64,000 nt of DNA from Methanocaldococcus lauensis. Its GTDB lineage: Archaea > AGJL01 > Methanococci > Methanococcales > Methanocaldococcaceae. The DNA lies in NCBI GenBank assembly GCA_902827205.1, contig LR792634.1, positions 744,001-808,000 on the forward strand, in the 5' to 3' direction. Shown here piece after piece: positions 40,600 through 50,306 of this stretch (the first letter of the stretch is position 1; every line of letters starts with the position of its first letter). The notes under the pieces are model-generated. The model worked only from the letters and a program-made list of their open reading frames with translations. It made no database searches and was not told the origin of the DNA. Position numbers and translations under genes: made by a program.

Positions 40600-43500
40600 T
40601 TATTTAAAAAACCTATCTAATGTTAATTGAGATCCTTCTTTCTTTAACTCATTTTTTGAAACTCCTACAGCCTCCATAATTCTCAAAACTGGAGGTAAAA
40701 TTTGGTTATCTATATAATAATTTACATCTACATCATCAATATCTACTTCTTCTGGAAGCTTTGCTCTCTCACTTATAGATTTAGTTCCTTTAACTATTAT
40801 ATAGCCAATAATGTCTCCGACTTTAATTCTCTTCCCTTCTCTCATCAATTTCTTAGCAATTTCAACATGTGGGGCTGTGGTTTTATACTCCTTAGGGTCT
40901 TTTGTTAGTTGAGTATAAATTATTAAATCTTCTTTTTTTATTTTTCCTTCTCTTAAATCTTTAATAACATCTTGAATTATTTTTTTTGCTTTTTTTATGT
41001 TACCTTCAACTAATAATGCCTCTAAAACCTTTTTTTGAGTTATCTTTGCTATGTTAGACCAATCTCTTCTAATATATTCAAGACCTTTAATTGTAATTTT
41101 CCCATTCTCATCAATTAGGGCGTATTTCTTTTTAGTAACAAAGATACCTCTTTTAAAGTAGCCCTCAAATTCTAACTCCATAGTTCCAGGCAGTTTTGAG
41201 TTTATATATTCAACAAATTCCAAAGCTTTTTTTATTAACTCATCTTTGCTAATTTTTTCTTTCCAAATTGCATAGAATCCATCAGTATTATGAACTAAAA
41301 TTCCATTTGCAAAGAATCTATGTGTTTCCTCAACTTCAATATCATAGACATAGTCATTGTAGTCAATTTCTTCCACTTTCTTAACATTAACTAAATCAAA
41401 ATCAAGACCAAAGAAAGTTGATTTATATCTACTGTTTGGTTTTAAATGGTCTATAAGTTTTTTCTGCTTTCTTTCAATTAAAAAACCTATTCTTTTAGCG
41501 AATAACCTCTTATTTTTAATGAATATATACATTAAATATGTCCCACTATCTTTAAATATGGAGTGTGAAATTCCTACAAGCCATAGAAGTTCTCTTATAC
41601 TTTTTAACAGTTCCTCATTAATGTTCGTTAGCCTAACATCCGGATTTCCTCTTTTTATTATTACTGTACCATCTGCACTGAAAAGACCTCTTAAAAATGC
41701 TTCAATATATCTTCTTCTTAATTTGTATAAAAACTTTGGAATTATCTTTCTACCACTCTCATCTTTAAATACTCTCATAAACTTTACTAATTTCTTGCTC
41801 AAAATTTTAATATCTCCCTTTCTATGTTTTTCAAAGTAATAATTTGTAATAACCCCTGCCTTTTTAAGAGGTTCTAATATTTTATTAACTATTTCATCTC
41901 TATCAAGTCCCACTGACAATTTTAAGTAATATTTTGCACTATTTGTATTCCCTTCCCAACTACCCTCTCCTATTAATAATCCAATTAATTCCCAAAACTT
42001 AACTCCTATATCTATAGCACAATCATTATCTTTTATTAAAGCCCCATTTAGAGTTATTAAAGACTTTACAGTTTTCCCAATTTCTCGTGGTTTAATTTCT
42101 ATAAACCTTTCTCCAATTTTTTTCACTTTTTTTATAGATTTTGTATTTAAGTAGCCAATTAGTGAATGGTCTTCAGTAACATCTATATACCAACTATTTG
42201 TAATCCATACTCTGTACATCTTTTTTCTTGCTAAATGTCTCATAACATATGGAACTTTTTTCCATACTAATCTACCATTATCATCTAATGTTAGTGCCTC
42301 AACATCTTGTAAAGTGCAATATTCTTTATCTCCAAGTTTATATTCAATATTCCTGAATAAATCTTTGATTTTTGTAAATTTTATTTCCCCTTTCTCTCTA
42401 ATTATTATTTCTGTATCTCCAGAAACGCTGTCTGCATAGATTACTTTAAATCCAAATTTTTCTGCCTCTTCTATTGTTTGTTGTATATACTTCCTACCTA
42501 AGTATGTAACAATTTCTGCACATTCTTTACTGTAAAATCTTGCTCTTGGATATGCTAAATAACCATAATGGCTATTGTGAGCATATATATTATTAACTAA
42601 AAAGTTTTCATTTTCTTTTACACTTAAATCATAAACATAGCCGTTATATTCAAACTCTTCAATACTTTTAACTTTATCGAGCATTAAATCTTTATCAAAT
42701 AGATAGTTGCGTGTATCTGAAGGGATTACAGTTAATCTATAACCTTTATTTTTAACTGGTGTAAATCTTGTAGGAATTCCCACTAAGTTGAATAACAACA
42801 TTAACTGATATAAATATTCTTCATCCTTAGCCATAAATGTTAATGGCTCTTTAAATTTGTTTTTCTTTGCTATAATGAAGCCCTCTATAAAACTTCTTAT
42901 AACACTTTCTTTAGCCAAAAATAACTCTTCTGGAATGCGTTTTTTAGTATCTTTTCTTTTATCTCCAAATTTAAAAATATACTTTAACAATAGATAAACT
43001 ATCTTTTTTTCCATCCTAACTTTATCTTTGGAGATACTACCAGAACCAAATGCTTCCCTAAATATCTCTAAAACCTTATCTTGATGCTCAGGAATCGATT
43101 TATAAACTGCCACTTCGTAAATAATGTAGTCATCTTGCATAATCTTGGACAACACCCCCCTTGGGATGAAAACTCCTAAGAACTTTGCCAATTTTTCATC
43201 TAACTTTAAAATCGCATCTATCTTTTCAGAGTATGCTCCAATTTCACAATCTTCAAATTCTTTGTCTGGTAAGTTTAATATGAAATCCTTTATTTTTAAA
43301 TAAGGAATTATTACATATTTTTTTCTAAAATTCCCATATTTTAAAAATGTCTCAACATACTTTTTATAAATGGCAAATTTCTTTTTATTTAAGATTTTGA
43401 TGGTAATTTTGTCAATCTTTGAATATTTTTTATATGTTTTATATGTAATTAAATTAAGTTCGTTTAAATATTTTAAACTGTCAGTATATACTTTATCAAA

Positions 43501-45561
43501 CTCTCTATTTTCTATACATTCAATGGTTTTTATTAATTTAATGAAAAACTCTTTATCTTTGTATTTCCATATGTGAATGTTTTTAATTTCTTCCTCATCA
43601 GCATCAACTAATCCTTTTGGGATGTTTATATATATCTCTTTATTGGCAGATTTTAATTTTTTTGGAACCACAATTAAATCTCCAACCTTTATTTCGTTAC
43701 CTTTAACGCATACAATTCTTCCATTTTCATATTTAAATAAACTATGACCTTCAGTTATTTTTATCGTTCTTCCAGACCTCAACTTTATTTTATATGCCTT
43801 CCCAGAATATTTATGCCTTATTAATGCTTTAACCTTGTTTATAGAACTTTCTTTACTTTCTATATTAAAGGAGAATGTTTTTAAGGTAATGGATTTTATA
43901 TTTGACAAATTTAGGATTCTACTATTTCCACGGACTTTAATTTTCCTTCTATATCTTTTGATAAGTTTATCTATATATTCTCCAATCTTTACAACTATGC
44001 ATTTCTCATCATTTTCTATAATAGTTAAATATTCATCTGGTAAGATACTATTAGCCAAAATCTTTAAGGATTGTTGCTCATAATTTAGTAATTTATATTC
44101 CTCATCTTCTTTATTTAGTTGTTTCATTTTTTTCTTAATATTTATTCTTCTCTCAATTAAATTCCTCAATGTTTTTGGAATTAAACCCTCTCTCTTTTTA
44201 CAGAACCAATGTCCTAATATTTTTTCACTTTCATCTTTACAACATTCACAGTCCAATGTATCAGGGCTTATATTATAGGAAATTATTATAGAAGGATACA
44301 AACTTCTGAAGTCCATTGATATTATATCCTCAAATATTCCCTTTTCTGGTTCTTTGACATAACCTCCTTCATATGTAGTTGATAAACGCCTTTTATATTC
44401 CTCTTCATCTGGCTTATTGGGGACTATCATATTTTCTTTAAATGCATTTTTCATTAATAAGTATTCAACCATCTGCCCAGAAGTCATTCTTGTAATTTCA
44501 AATGGTGTTTGATTAACTATTCTTGAAAACATCACTTCTAAGGGGAAGAAATAATCTCCTACTTTGTAGGTGTATTTAGCATCTTGTAAGGAATATACAA
44601 TTAATGTTTTATCATTATTTATCCAATAATTTGCAATATCTTTGTGTGAAATCTTTAACTTCTTAATTCCAAATAAATTATAGACAACATCTTCTAAGGA
44701 ATATTTTGTTAATTTTAGCAATCTTCTTGAAATTGGATATAAATCAATATGAACTCTTCCAGGAATATAACTTCTATATTCCATTCCCCCTCTTTTTATT
44801 TTTACTTCTTCATTTTCTCTTCCCAACTCAATTTTTATGTTGTATAATTTAGCCCTCTCTTTTAAGTAAGGAAAGTCAAAGTTATCTCCGTTGTAAGTGT
44901 AGATAATATCATATTTTTTTAAAGTTTCAATGATTTTTTTAATTAACATTTTTTCATTTTCAACAACTTCAATATTTGGATGGTCAAATTCTTTATAGGT
45001 AATAACTTTTCCTCCATTTTCATCCCAAAAACTTGCCATTAATATAGAATCTCTTTCTGGATCTGGCTCAGTGTCTCTATTATAAACTTCAATATCAAAA
45101 GCTACTGCTTTTAATTTAGGAATCTCTCTACATACTGGTTTATTATTTTCAAAATCCCAATATGTCATAGGAATAATATCTTTATCAATTAAATATCTCT
45201 TAGCAAAAGGAATATCGTGCTCGTAAATTTCTTTAACAATCTCACAATCTTTAACTTTTCTAAGTTTCGGAACTTTTTGTGGATGAGTGGCAATAATTTT
45301 TAAAATTTCTTTTTCTTTTTTAAATATCTTTTTTTTAACTACTTTAAAATCTTCAACAAATTTTAATAAATCATTTTTTAAAAGGAAATCTTTTATAGTT
45401 TCAATATCTTCATAATCTATCTTATCTTTATTCAATTCAACATAAAAGTATGGTTTAAAATCTCTATCTTTCAATATAGAATTAATTAAATAAAGGTAGA
45501 TTATTGCCCTATCATCAACAGTTTTGTATGTATTATCTATTAATGCCTCTATTTTTTCCAT
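40600..45561 (-). CDS. polB: DNA polymerase family B (replicative) with two inteins
   Basis: About 1653 residues, with two inteins of 492 and 381 residues interrupting a 780-residue polymerase. Exonuclease motifs are FDIEVYN, YNGDNFDFPYL and YSLQDAKYTY. Polymerase motif A is SMDFRSLYPSII. Motif B (LKILAN plus SHYGY) is split by intein 1, and motif C (YAD plus TDG) by intein 2. The C terminus QLTLDRFFK is a PCNA-binding box almost identical to that of rfcL. The ATG at 45561 is chosen because GGGGAGG lies 6 nt upstream; a longer frame would add 23 residues (KIKIILLLFKFYVK) unlike the family. It replicates the chromosome with PCNA and RFC. Confidence 0.95.
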   Translation of the reverse strand: MEKIEALIDNTYKTVDDRAIIYLYLINSILKDRDFKPYFYVELNKDKIDYEDIETIKDFLLKNDLLKFVEDFKVVKKKIFKKEKEILKIIATHPQKVPKLRKVKDCEIVKEIYEHDIPFAKRYLIDKDIIPMTYWDFENNKPVCREIPKLKAVAFDIEVYNRDTEPDPERDSILMASFWDENGGKVITYKEFDHPNIEVVENEKMLIKKIIETLKKYDIIYTYNGDNFDFPYLKERAKLYNIKIELGRENEEVKIKRGGMEYRSYIPGRVHIDLYPISRRLLKLTKYSLEDVVYNLFGIKKLKISHKDIANYWINNDKTLIVYSLQDAKYTYKVGDYFFPLEVMFSRIVNQTPFEITRMTSGQMVEYLLMKNAFKENMIVPNKPDEEEYKRRLSTTYEGGYVKEPEKGIFEDIISMDFRSLYPSIIISYNISPDTLDCECCKDESEKILGHWFCKKREGLIPKTLRNLIERRINIKKKMKQLNKEDEEYKLLNYEQQSLKILANSILPDEYLTIIENDEKCIVVKIGEYIDKLIKRYRRKIKVRGNSRILNLSNIKSITLKTFSFNIESKESSINKVKALIRHKYSGKAYKIKLRSGRTIKITEGHSLFKYENGRIVCVKGNEIKVGDLIVVPKKLKSANKEIYINIPKGLVDADEEEIKNIHIWKYKDKEFFIKLIKTIECIENREFDKVYTDSLKYLNELNLITYKTYKKYSKIDKITIKILNKKKFAIYKKYVETFLKYGNFRKKYVIIPYLKIKDFILNLPDKEFEDCEIGAYSEKIDAILKLDEKLAKFLGVFIPRGVLSKIMQDDYIIYEVAVYKSIPEHQDKVLEIFREAFGSGSISKDKVRMEKKIVYLLLKYIFKFGDKRKDTKKRIPEELFLAKESVIRSFIEGFIIAKKNKFKEPLTFMAKDEEYLYQLMLLFNLVGIPTRFTPVKNKGYRLTVIPSDTRNYLFDKDLMLDKVKSIEEFEYNGYVYDLSVKENENFLVNNIYAHNSHYGYLAYPRARFYSKECAEIVTYLGRKYIQQTIEEAEKFGFKVIYADSVSGDTEIIIREKGEIKFTKIKDLFRNIEYKLGDKEYCTLQDVEALTLDDNGRLVWKKVPYVMRHLARKKMYRVWITNSWYIDVTEDHSLIGYLNTKSIKKVKKIGERFIEIKPREIGKTVKSLITLNGALIKDNDCAIDIGVKFWELIGLLIGEGSWEGNTNSAKYYLKLSVGLDRDEIVNKILEPLKKAGVITNYYFEKHRKGDIKILSKKLVKFMRVFKDESGRKIIPKFLYKLRRRYIEAFLRGLFSADGTVIIKRGNPDVRLTNINEELLKSIRELLWLVGISHSIFKDSGTYLMYIFIKNKRLFAKRIGFLIERKQKKLIDHLKPNSRYKSTFFGLDFDLVNVKKVEEIDYNDYVYDIEVEETHRFFANGILVHNTDGFYAIWKEKISKDELIKKALEFVEYINSKLPGTMELEFEGYFKRGIFVTKKKYALIDENGKITIKGLEYIRRDWSNIAKITQKKVLEALLVEGNIKKAKKIIQDVIKDLREGKIKKEDLIIYTQLTKDPKEYKTTAPHVEIAKKLMREGKRIKVGDIIGYIIVKGTKSISERAKLPEEVDIDDVDVNYYIDNQILPPVLRIMEAVGVSKNELKKEGSQLTLDRFFK
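41287..42429 (-). other. Intein 2 in DNA polymerase motif C, intact LAGLIDADG endonuclease
   Basis: 381 residues (1045-1425 of the polB product). It starts SVSGDTEI and ends ILVHN before the extein Thr of TDG. Block B is TEDHSL and block F YVYDIEVEETHRFFANG. The LAGLIDADG motifs LIGLLIGEG and FLRGLFSADG keep their acidic residues, so DNA cleavage for homing is plausible. It splits the catalytic YxDTDG motif, so unspliced polymerase is inactive. Confidence 0.92.
42574..44049 (-). other. Intein 1 in DNA polymerase motif B, degenerate homing endonuclease
   Basis: 492 residues (505-996 of the polB product). It begins with Ser at SILPDEYLTI and ends with YAHN before the extein Ser of SHYGY. Splicing blocks are present: TEGHSL (block B His) and VYDLSVKENENFLV (block F). 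The LAGLIDADG motifs read FLGVFIPRG and FIEGFIIAKK, where the usual acidic residues are Arg and Lys. Splicing is expected to work, but homing is probably lost. The downstream nucleophile is Ser. Confidence 0.9.
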
Positions 45562-45663
45562 AACCATCCTCCCCACTTTGTATATTTTTACGTAAAATTT
45601 AAACAATAGGAGAATTATTTTTATCTTCATTAAATATGTTTAATACTCAAAACTATGAACCAT

Positions 45664-47529
45664 TTAATTTTCCCATATAATTTCTCCACAATTTTCTGGC
45701 TTTTCAAATGGCAATTTAACTTTTTTTAAACCCTCAATAAATTTCTTTACATCTTCATCATTAAACCTTTCCTTTCTAATTAAAAAATCATAATGCTCAT
45801 CTGCTAACTTTATAAATCTTAATCCATACTGTTCTGCAACTGTCTTTATCCCTAATCCAATATCTGCCTTTTTCATAGCCACTGCTGTTGCCACTGCTGA
45901 ATGAGTTTTTGCCTCTATGTTGTATCCTTTAATCTCTTTTGGATTAATTTTATTTTCTTTTAAAAACTTATCAAACAATATCCTCGTCCCAGAACCTTTA
46001 TTTCTATTTATAAACTCCAAATTATATATATTTTTCAAAATGTCCTCAATAGTTTTAAAGTTGAATTCTTTCCTAAACATAAAACCCTGCTCTCTAATAT
46101 ACCCCCTAACCAAAACTGCATCTTTAATTTTATATCTTTCTAAGAATGGAATATTATATTCGTTGGTTTTCTCATCCAATAAGTGGATTCCTGAAATATC
46201 TGACTCTCCTCTTTTTATTGCCAACAATCCTCCTAAGGAACCAACATTTATTGTCTTTGCCAATAAATTAGTTTCTTTTAAAATTAAGTCAATTCCTATA
46301 CAGTGACTACCAATAATATTTAGTCCAACTTTAACATCTCCAAATAAATATACATTAACTTCTTCATTCTCTAAGATTTCTTTATTCTCCTCTACAACAA
46401 TGTATCCATCCGCCTCTGATAGAGATGTTATTGCTCCACTACCCTTAGTTATAGGATATGCTGAATATCCATTTTTATGCTTAACTAAAATAACTGGTAA
46501 GTATTCAACTCTACCCATAGCAGACATGTATCTTAAAGGAAACTTCGCCTTTACAACATTTTTTTTGTCACCAAAGAGAACATCAAATATTGTTAAGCAA
46601 GATGTAGGATATCCTGGCAATCCGACAATTAATTTATTATCAATTTTTCCAATTATTGTTGGCTTTCCCGGTTTTATCTTTATTCCGTGAATTAAAATCT
46701 CTCCACCTAATTCTTTAATAGCAGTTTCAGTTAAATCTCCAACTCCTGCTGAAGTTCCTCCACTCAATAAAATTATGTCGCATTTTTTTAATGCCTTTTT
46801 AATTTTTTCTTTTAAATCTTCTACATCATCCTTAGATATTCCAAAAAATTCAAAATCATATCCAAGATTTTTTATATATGATGCCAATGTATATGTATTG
46901 ATATCATAAATTTTTCCAAATTTTAAAGGTTCTCCTGGACTTATAAGTTCGTTGCCAGTTGAGATAATTCCAAATTTTAATTTTTTATAAACTTTAACTT
47001 TGTTTCTACCAATTGCCGCTAAAACTCCTATATCTCTTGGAGTCAATTTAGTGTTTTTTCTTAAAACTAATTCACCAGTCATTATATCTGAGCCAGTGAA
47101 TTGAATATTTTCCATAGGAGGGACTGCCTTATATATTAAAACTTTGTTATCTTTTTTTTCTGTGTATTCAACCATTACAACTGCATTAGAACCCTTTGGA
47201 ATTACAGCCCCAGTTGCTATTTCTACACATTCTCCATTATTTATTTTTAGGTCTTTAATTTCTCCTGCCTTTAATGAGCCAATTATTTTCAATTCTATTG
47301 GATTATTTTCATCTGCCTCATAGGTGTCTTCTGCCTTAACTGCATATCCATCCATCTTTGCTCTATCGTAAGGTGGAATATCAACATCAGAAAATACATC
47401 TTCAGCCAAAACTCTACCAATGGCGTTAAATAAATCAACCTCTTCAATCTCATTTTTTAATGTATCTATATAATTATTTACTATAAATTTTGCTTCTTCA
47501 ATGTTATGTAATTTTAAATATCTCCTCAT
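45664..47529 (-). CDS. moeA: MoeA molybdopterin molybdenumtransferase fused to a periplasmic-binding-like domain
   Basis: 621 residues. The first about 400 form Moe[79 protein letters not shown]. The remaining about 220 residues are a LysR/ModA-type substrate-binding domain ([50 protein letters not shown]). MoeA inserts molybdate or tungstate into the pterin. The extra domain may sense or deliver the oxyanion. The fusion is known in archaea. It follows cofC with 1 nt between genes. Confidence 0.92.
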   Translation of the reverse strand: MRRYLKLHNIEEAKFIVNNYIDTLKNEIEEVDLFNAIGRVLAEDVFSDVDIPPYDRAKMDGYAVKAEDTYEADENNPIELKIIGSLKAGEIKDLKINNGECVEIATGAVIPKGSNAVVMVEYTEKKDNKVLIYKAVPPMENIQFTGSDIMTGELVLRKNTKLTPRDIGVLAAIGRNKVKVYKKLKFGIISTGNELISPGEPLKFGKIYDINTYTLASYIKNLGYDFEFFGISKDDVEDLKEKIKKALKKCDIILLSGGTSAGVGDLTETAIKELGGEILIHGIKIKPGKPTIIGKIDNKLIVGLPGYPTSCLTIFDVLFGDKKNVVKAKFPLRYMSAMGRVEYLPVILVKHKNGYSAYPITKGSGAITSLSEADGYIVVEENKEILENEEVNVYLFGDVKVGLNIIGSHCIGIDLILKETNLLAKTINVGSLGGLLAIKRGESDISGIHLLDEKTNEYNIPFLERYKIKDAVLVRGYIREQGFMFRKEFNFKTIEDILKNIYNLEFINRNKGSGTRILFDKFLKENKINPKEIKGYNIEAKTHSAVATAVAMKKADIGLGIKTVAEQYGLRFIKLADEHYDFLIRKERFNDEDVKKFIEGLKKVKLPFEKPENCGEIIWEN

Positions 47530-47530
47530 T

Positions 47531-48187
47531 TTACTCCCTCCTTATTATAAATCTGCCAGCAGATGAATGCTGTGGCTCCACAGTAATCCCTAAACTCTCT
47601 AAATATTTTTTTGTAAAAGAGGAATCTCCGTGTATAAATATCTCCCCCAAATCTTCTGGAGTATTAATATCTACAGAAATTAAAAAAGAGTCATAAATAT
47701 AATATTTTAAATTTCTCTTTTTTGCCTCTTCTAAGTGTTTTAAAAAGCTAAAACCCTCATATTTCATTTCAATCAAATTCTTAGATTTTAAATATAATAA
47801 ATTAGTTCCTCCTCCTCTCGATGGGGCTATAATTAAGTCATAATGTTTAGATAGATTTAATATATCTTCAATATGCTTTTTATTAATTAAAGGAACATCT
47901 GCGGGAATAATAATAACTTCCTCATCGTCTATTTCTTCAAATGCCTGCTTTATTGCATTATTTAATCCTTTATATTTTTCTTTTATAATTTGGGCGTTTA
48001 ACTCATTTTTAGCAAAATTTAGGATTTCCTCATCCTTACTAACAACTACTATGTCTAAACCTTCTAAGGCTCTTTTAATATCTTTGAGCATATTAAATAA
48101 TAAGTTTTTTCTCTCTTCGTCATTTAAAAATTCTGATAGTCTGGTTTTTAAAGAGTTTATTGGAGATATTGGAATTATAACTTTCAT
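47531..48187 (-). CDS. cofC: 2-phospho-L-lactate guanylyltransferase CofC
   Basis: About 218 residues. The nucleotidyltransferase start is [21 protein letters not shown], followed by [34 protein letters not shown] and [10 protein letters not shown]. It activates 2-phospholactate with GTP in coenzyme F420 synthesis. The ATG at 48187 is after GGGTGAG; a longer frame would start inside the upstream beta-lactamase gene. It forms an operon with moeA and the metallo-beta-lactamase. Confidence 0.92.
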   Translation of the reverse strand: MKVIIPISPINSLKTRLSEFLNDEERKNLLFNMLKDIKRALEGLDIVVVSKDEEILNFAKNELNAQIIKEKYKGLNNAIKQAFEEIDDEEVIIIPADVPLINKKHIEDILNLSKHYDLIIAPSRGGGTNLLYLKSKNLIEMKYEGFSFLKHLEEAKKRNLKYYIYDSFLISVDINTPEDLGEIFIHGDSSFTKKYLESLGITVEPQHSSAGRFIIRRE

Positions 48188-48200
48188 TATTATCTCACCC

Positions 48201-48824
48201 TTACAAAAATAACTTAGCATAACTAAAAGCCATTCTATCCCCTACATCTCCATGCCCAGGATATATCTTATCTATATTTCTCTCATACACTATTCTTTCC
48301 AACTTATTTATAGAATCTCTCAACTCTATAATATTTCCAGTAGGTAAATCCCATCTTCCTACACCATAAGAAAAAATCGTATCTCCAGTTATTAAACTAT
48401 CTTTATATATTATTGAAATTGAGCCATAAGTATGTCCTGGAGTTCTTATAACTTCTAAATCATATTTTTTTAATTCTTCTTCAATTTCTGATAGAGGAAT
48501 TATCTCCTTTGGAGGTTTAAGGTCTCTTCCAAATAAAGATGAAACTGTAACTTTATCTCCACTTTTTAAATGTTTAACTTCTTTGTCCTCTATAACTGTT
48601 GGACAGTTAAAATATTCCTCAACTAAATAATCTGCGGATGTATGGTCATAATGACAGTGAGTATTTATAATTAAGTCAATATCTTTTATGCCATATCTTT
48701 TTAATTCATACATTAATATGCTAAAATTTTCTTCGATTCCTGGATCTATAAGAATATTTTTATTTTTAGTTTTTATTAAGTAAGAGTTTGAACTGTATCC
48801 ATATCCATTAAGTTTTAAAATCAC
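48201..48824 (-). CDS. Metallo-beta-lactamase-fold hydrolase
   Basis: 207 residues, glyoxalase-II-like. Metal ligands: THCHYDH (HxHxDH) near residue 56, then TPGHTYGS, ITGDTIFSYG, and the late YPGHGD. No lipid or membrane part. It could hydrolyse a thioester or similar substrate. It is 13 nt upstream of cofC on the same strand and is not known to be part of F420 synthesis. Start after GGTGGAAATGTG. Confidence 0.85.
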   Translation of the reverse strand: MILKLNGYGYSSNSYLIKTKNKNILIDPGIEENFSILMYELKRYGIKDIDLIINTHCHYDHTSADYLVEEYFNCPTVIEDKEVKHLKSGDKVTVSSLFGRDLKPPKEIIPLSEIEEELKKYDLEVIRTPGHTYGSISIIYKDSLITGDTIFSYGVGRWDLPTGNIIELRDSINKLERIVYERNIDKIYPGHGDVGDRMAFSYAKLFL

Positions 48825-48838
48825 ATTTCCACCGCTAA

Positions 48839-49195
48839 TTATTTAATTTTCTTAAGGATTTTAATTAAAATATATAAAGTTTCTGCGATTTCTTTAATTC
48901 TATTAATTTCATTTTCATTTTTTAGTCTCTCTCCCAAGTAATTTATTTTTTCTTTTATTATTTTTTCAATATTTACTTCTACTTTTTTATCCTCTTTATC
49001 TTTTTGAGTAGTTAATTCTTTTTCTTTATCCTTAGTTTTTATCTCTTCCTCTTTAATCCTTTCACATACAGGGCAGTATATTTTCCCATTCTTTTCAAAT
49101 AGAGGATAACCACATTTTTGACAATGTTTTGATAGCATTTTACTACCTTTCAATAATTCATTTGATAAGATTTTTATAAATTCATCTTCTTCCAT
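48839..49195 (-). CDS. UPF0148 / autoantigen-p27-like zinc-ribbon protein
   Basis: About 118 residues. The N-terminal zinc ribbon HCQKCGYPLFEKNGKIYCPVCE lies near residues 25-45, followed by a long charged segment predicted as a coiled coil. Start at the ATG at 49195 after GGTGAAAATT. It overlaps the stop of the radical SAM gene by 14 nt, so they are co-translated. Function is unknown; the ribbon may bind nucleic acid or another protein. Confidence 0.82.
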   Translation of the reverse strand: MEEDEFIKILSNELLKGSKMLSKHCQKCGYPLFEKNGKIYCPVCERIKEEEIKTKDKEKELTTQKDKEDKKVEVNIEKIIKEKINYLGERLKNENEINRIKEIAETLYILIKILKKIK

Positions 49196-50042
49196 AATTT
49201 TCACCAAATAGTTTCATTAAAAATTCTCTTGCAAAACATTGATTACTTTTTACCTTAGGTAATTCTATATTATCTTTATTTATATTTCCTAAGCATTTAA
49301 ACCCTTCCAATGTAGGGCATAAATAAACATCTCCATATTCATTAACAAATAGCAAATCTCCAGAGTTTAAATAGCAATATTTATTTTTATCTCTTTTTTG
49401 TAAATTTTTTATATAGATTGGATAACTTTTTAATTTATTTAGTAAGTTGTTAAATTCCTCAAAATTTGGCATTAACTTTAAATGCTCTTTTTTTGTTACC
49501 TTTAATAAGTCAAAGCTTATACTTTTTACGCCAAATGCAATTAGGTATTTAACAAAATCCTCCAAATATGGTAGATTTTTATTTGTAACAACTGTTGTTA
49601 TTCCAAAGGGAACATTATAAGATTTTAAAATATACATTCCTCTCAATGTGTCTAAGGTTGATGATTTTCCATCTTTATAAGGTCTCAAAATATCATTTAT
49701 CTCCAATCCATCAATACTAACTCCAACTTTTATATTAAGTTCCCTGATTTTTTCTGCTATTTCCTCAGTAATTAAAGTTCCATTGGTTTGAATTGCATAT
49801 TCAATTTTAAAGTCATTGTATTTGTTATTACAATATTCAACAACTTTTTCAATTAAATTAAAATTTAATAGGGGCTCTCCGCCAGTAAATTGTATTTTTA
49901 TCTTATTATCTAAATTTGTTAAATAGTTTATAGCGTTTTTGGCTGTTTTAAAATCCATGTTTTTATTATTTTTATTGTTAGCATAGCAGTAAATACACTT
50001 TAAATTACATCTATTCGTTACTTTCAATATCAAATACTTCAT
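49182..50042 (-). CDS. Radical SAM protein with SPASM-like C terminus
   Basis: 286 residues. The radical SAM cluster motif CNLKCIYCY is at residues 12-20, followed by the GGEPLL motif and SIDG. The C-terminal part has extra cysteines (YCYLN, VYLCPTLEGFKCLG) in the arrangement of a partial SPASM domain, suggesting a second cluster and a peptide or protein substrate. It may be a maturase; no obvious precursor peptide is seen within 300 nt. It is the first gene of a run with the UPF0148 gene, separated by 264 nt from the divergent archaellum operon. Start codon is ATG at 50042, after GGGATAT. Confidence 0.78.
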   Translation of the reverse strand: MKYLILKVTNRCNLKCIYCYANNKNNKNMDFKTAKNAINYLTNLDNKIKIQFTGGEPLLNFNLIEKVVEYCNNKYNDFKIEYAIQTNGTLITEEIAEKIRELNIKVGVSIDGLEINDILRPYKDGKSSTLDTLRGMYILKSYNVPFGITTVVTNKNLPYLEDFVKYLIAFGVKSISFDLLKVTKKEHLKLMPNFEEFNNLLNKLKSYPIYIKNLQKRDKNKYCYLNSGDLLFVNEYGDVYLCPTLEGFKCLGNINKDNIELPKVKSNQCFAREFLMKLFGENYGRR

Positions 50043-50145
50043 TATATCCCTATCTTAGTCAAATGTCCAATTAGAATATCATAAATGTAAATAAAATTTT
50101 AATAATTTTTTGTTATTAGTTTAAAATTATTTCGACAACTGCCTA

Positions 50146-50204
50146 TACGCACAAAATACCTACATAAATACAAATAAAAACGAATACACAAAAAAAATAT
50201 ATTT
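50146..50204 (+). promoter_or_regulatory. Archaellum operon promoter with TAC-type boxes
   Basis: A TATA-like AAATATATTT lies near 50195-50204. Upstream is a row of TACNNA-type hexamers: TACGCA 50146, TACCTA 50157, TACATA 50161, TACAAA 50169, TACACA 50185. The activator EarA of Methanococcus is reported to bind a TACATA consensus upstream of the fla promoter, and an EarA-like gene begins at 63746. The motif match is by eye and the TATA position is inferred. Confidence 0.6.
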
Positions 50205-50224
50205 GCCTAATAATACAAATTTAA

Positions 50225-50306
50225 AATGAGCCGAGGATCGTGTGGGGGAGTTGTAAAGGGGTTATTTTCAAAGTTTAGTATAATTAAATATTTTAGGTGA
50301 TAAGGG
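50225..50306 (+). promoter_or_regulatory. Long G-rich 5' leader of the archaellin operon
   Basis: The untranslated stretch before flaB1 holds an unusual G-rich segment (GCCGAGGATCGTG, GGGGGAG, AAGGGG at 50230-50262), then an AT-rich part and the ribosome-binding site TAGGTGAT before ATG 50307. It may be a structured or G-quadruplex-forming leader. Transcription start is inferred from the TATA position. Confidence 0.5.

Noticed and set aside
45562-45630. 23-residue N-terminal extension of PolB
   Set aside because: It lies upstream of the GGGGAGG ribosome-binding site and adds a hydrophobic stretch not found in the family.
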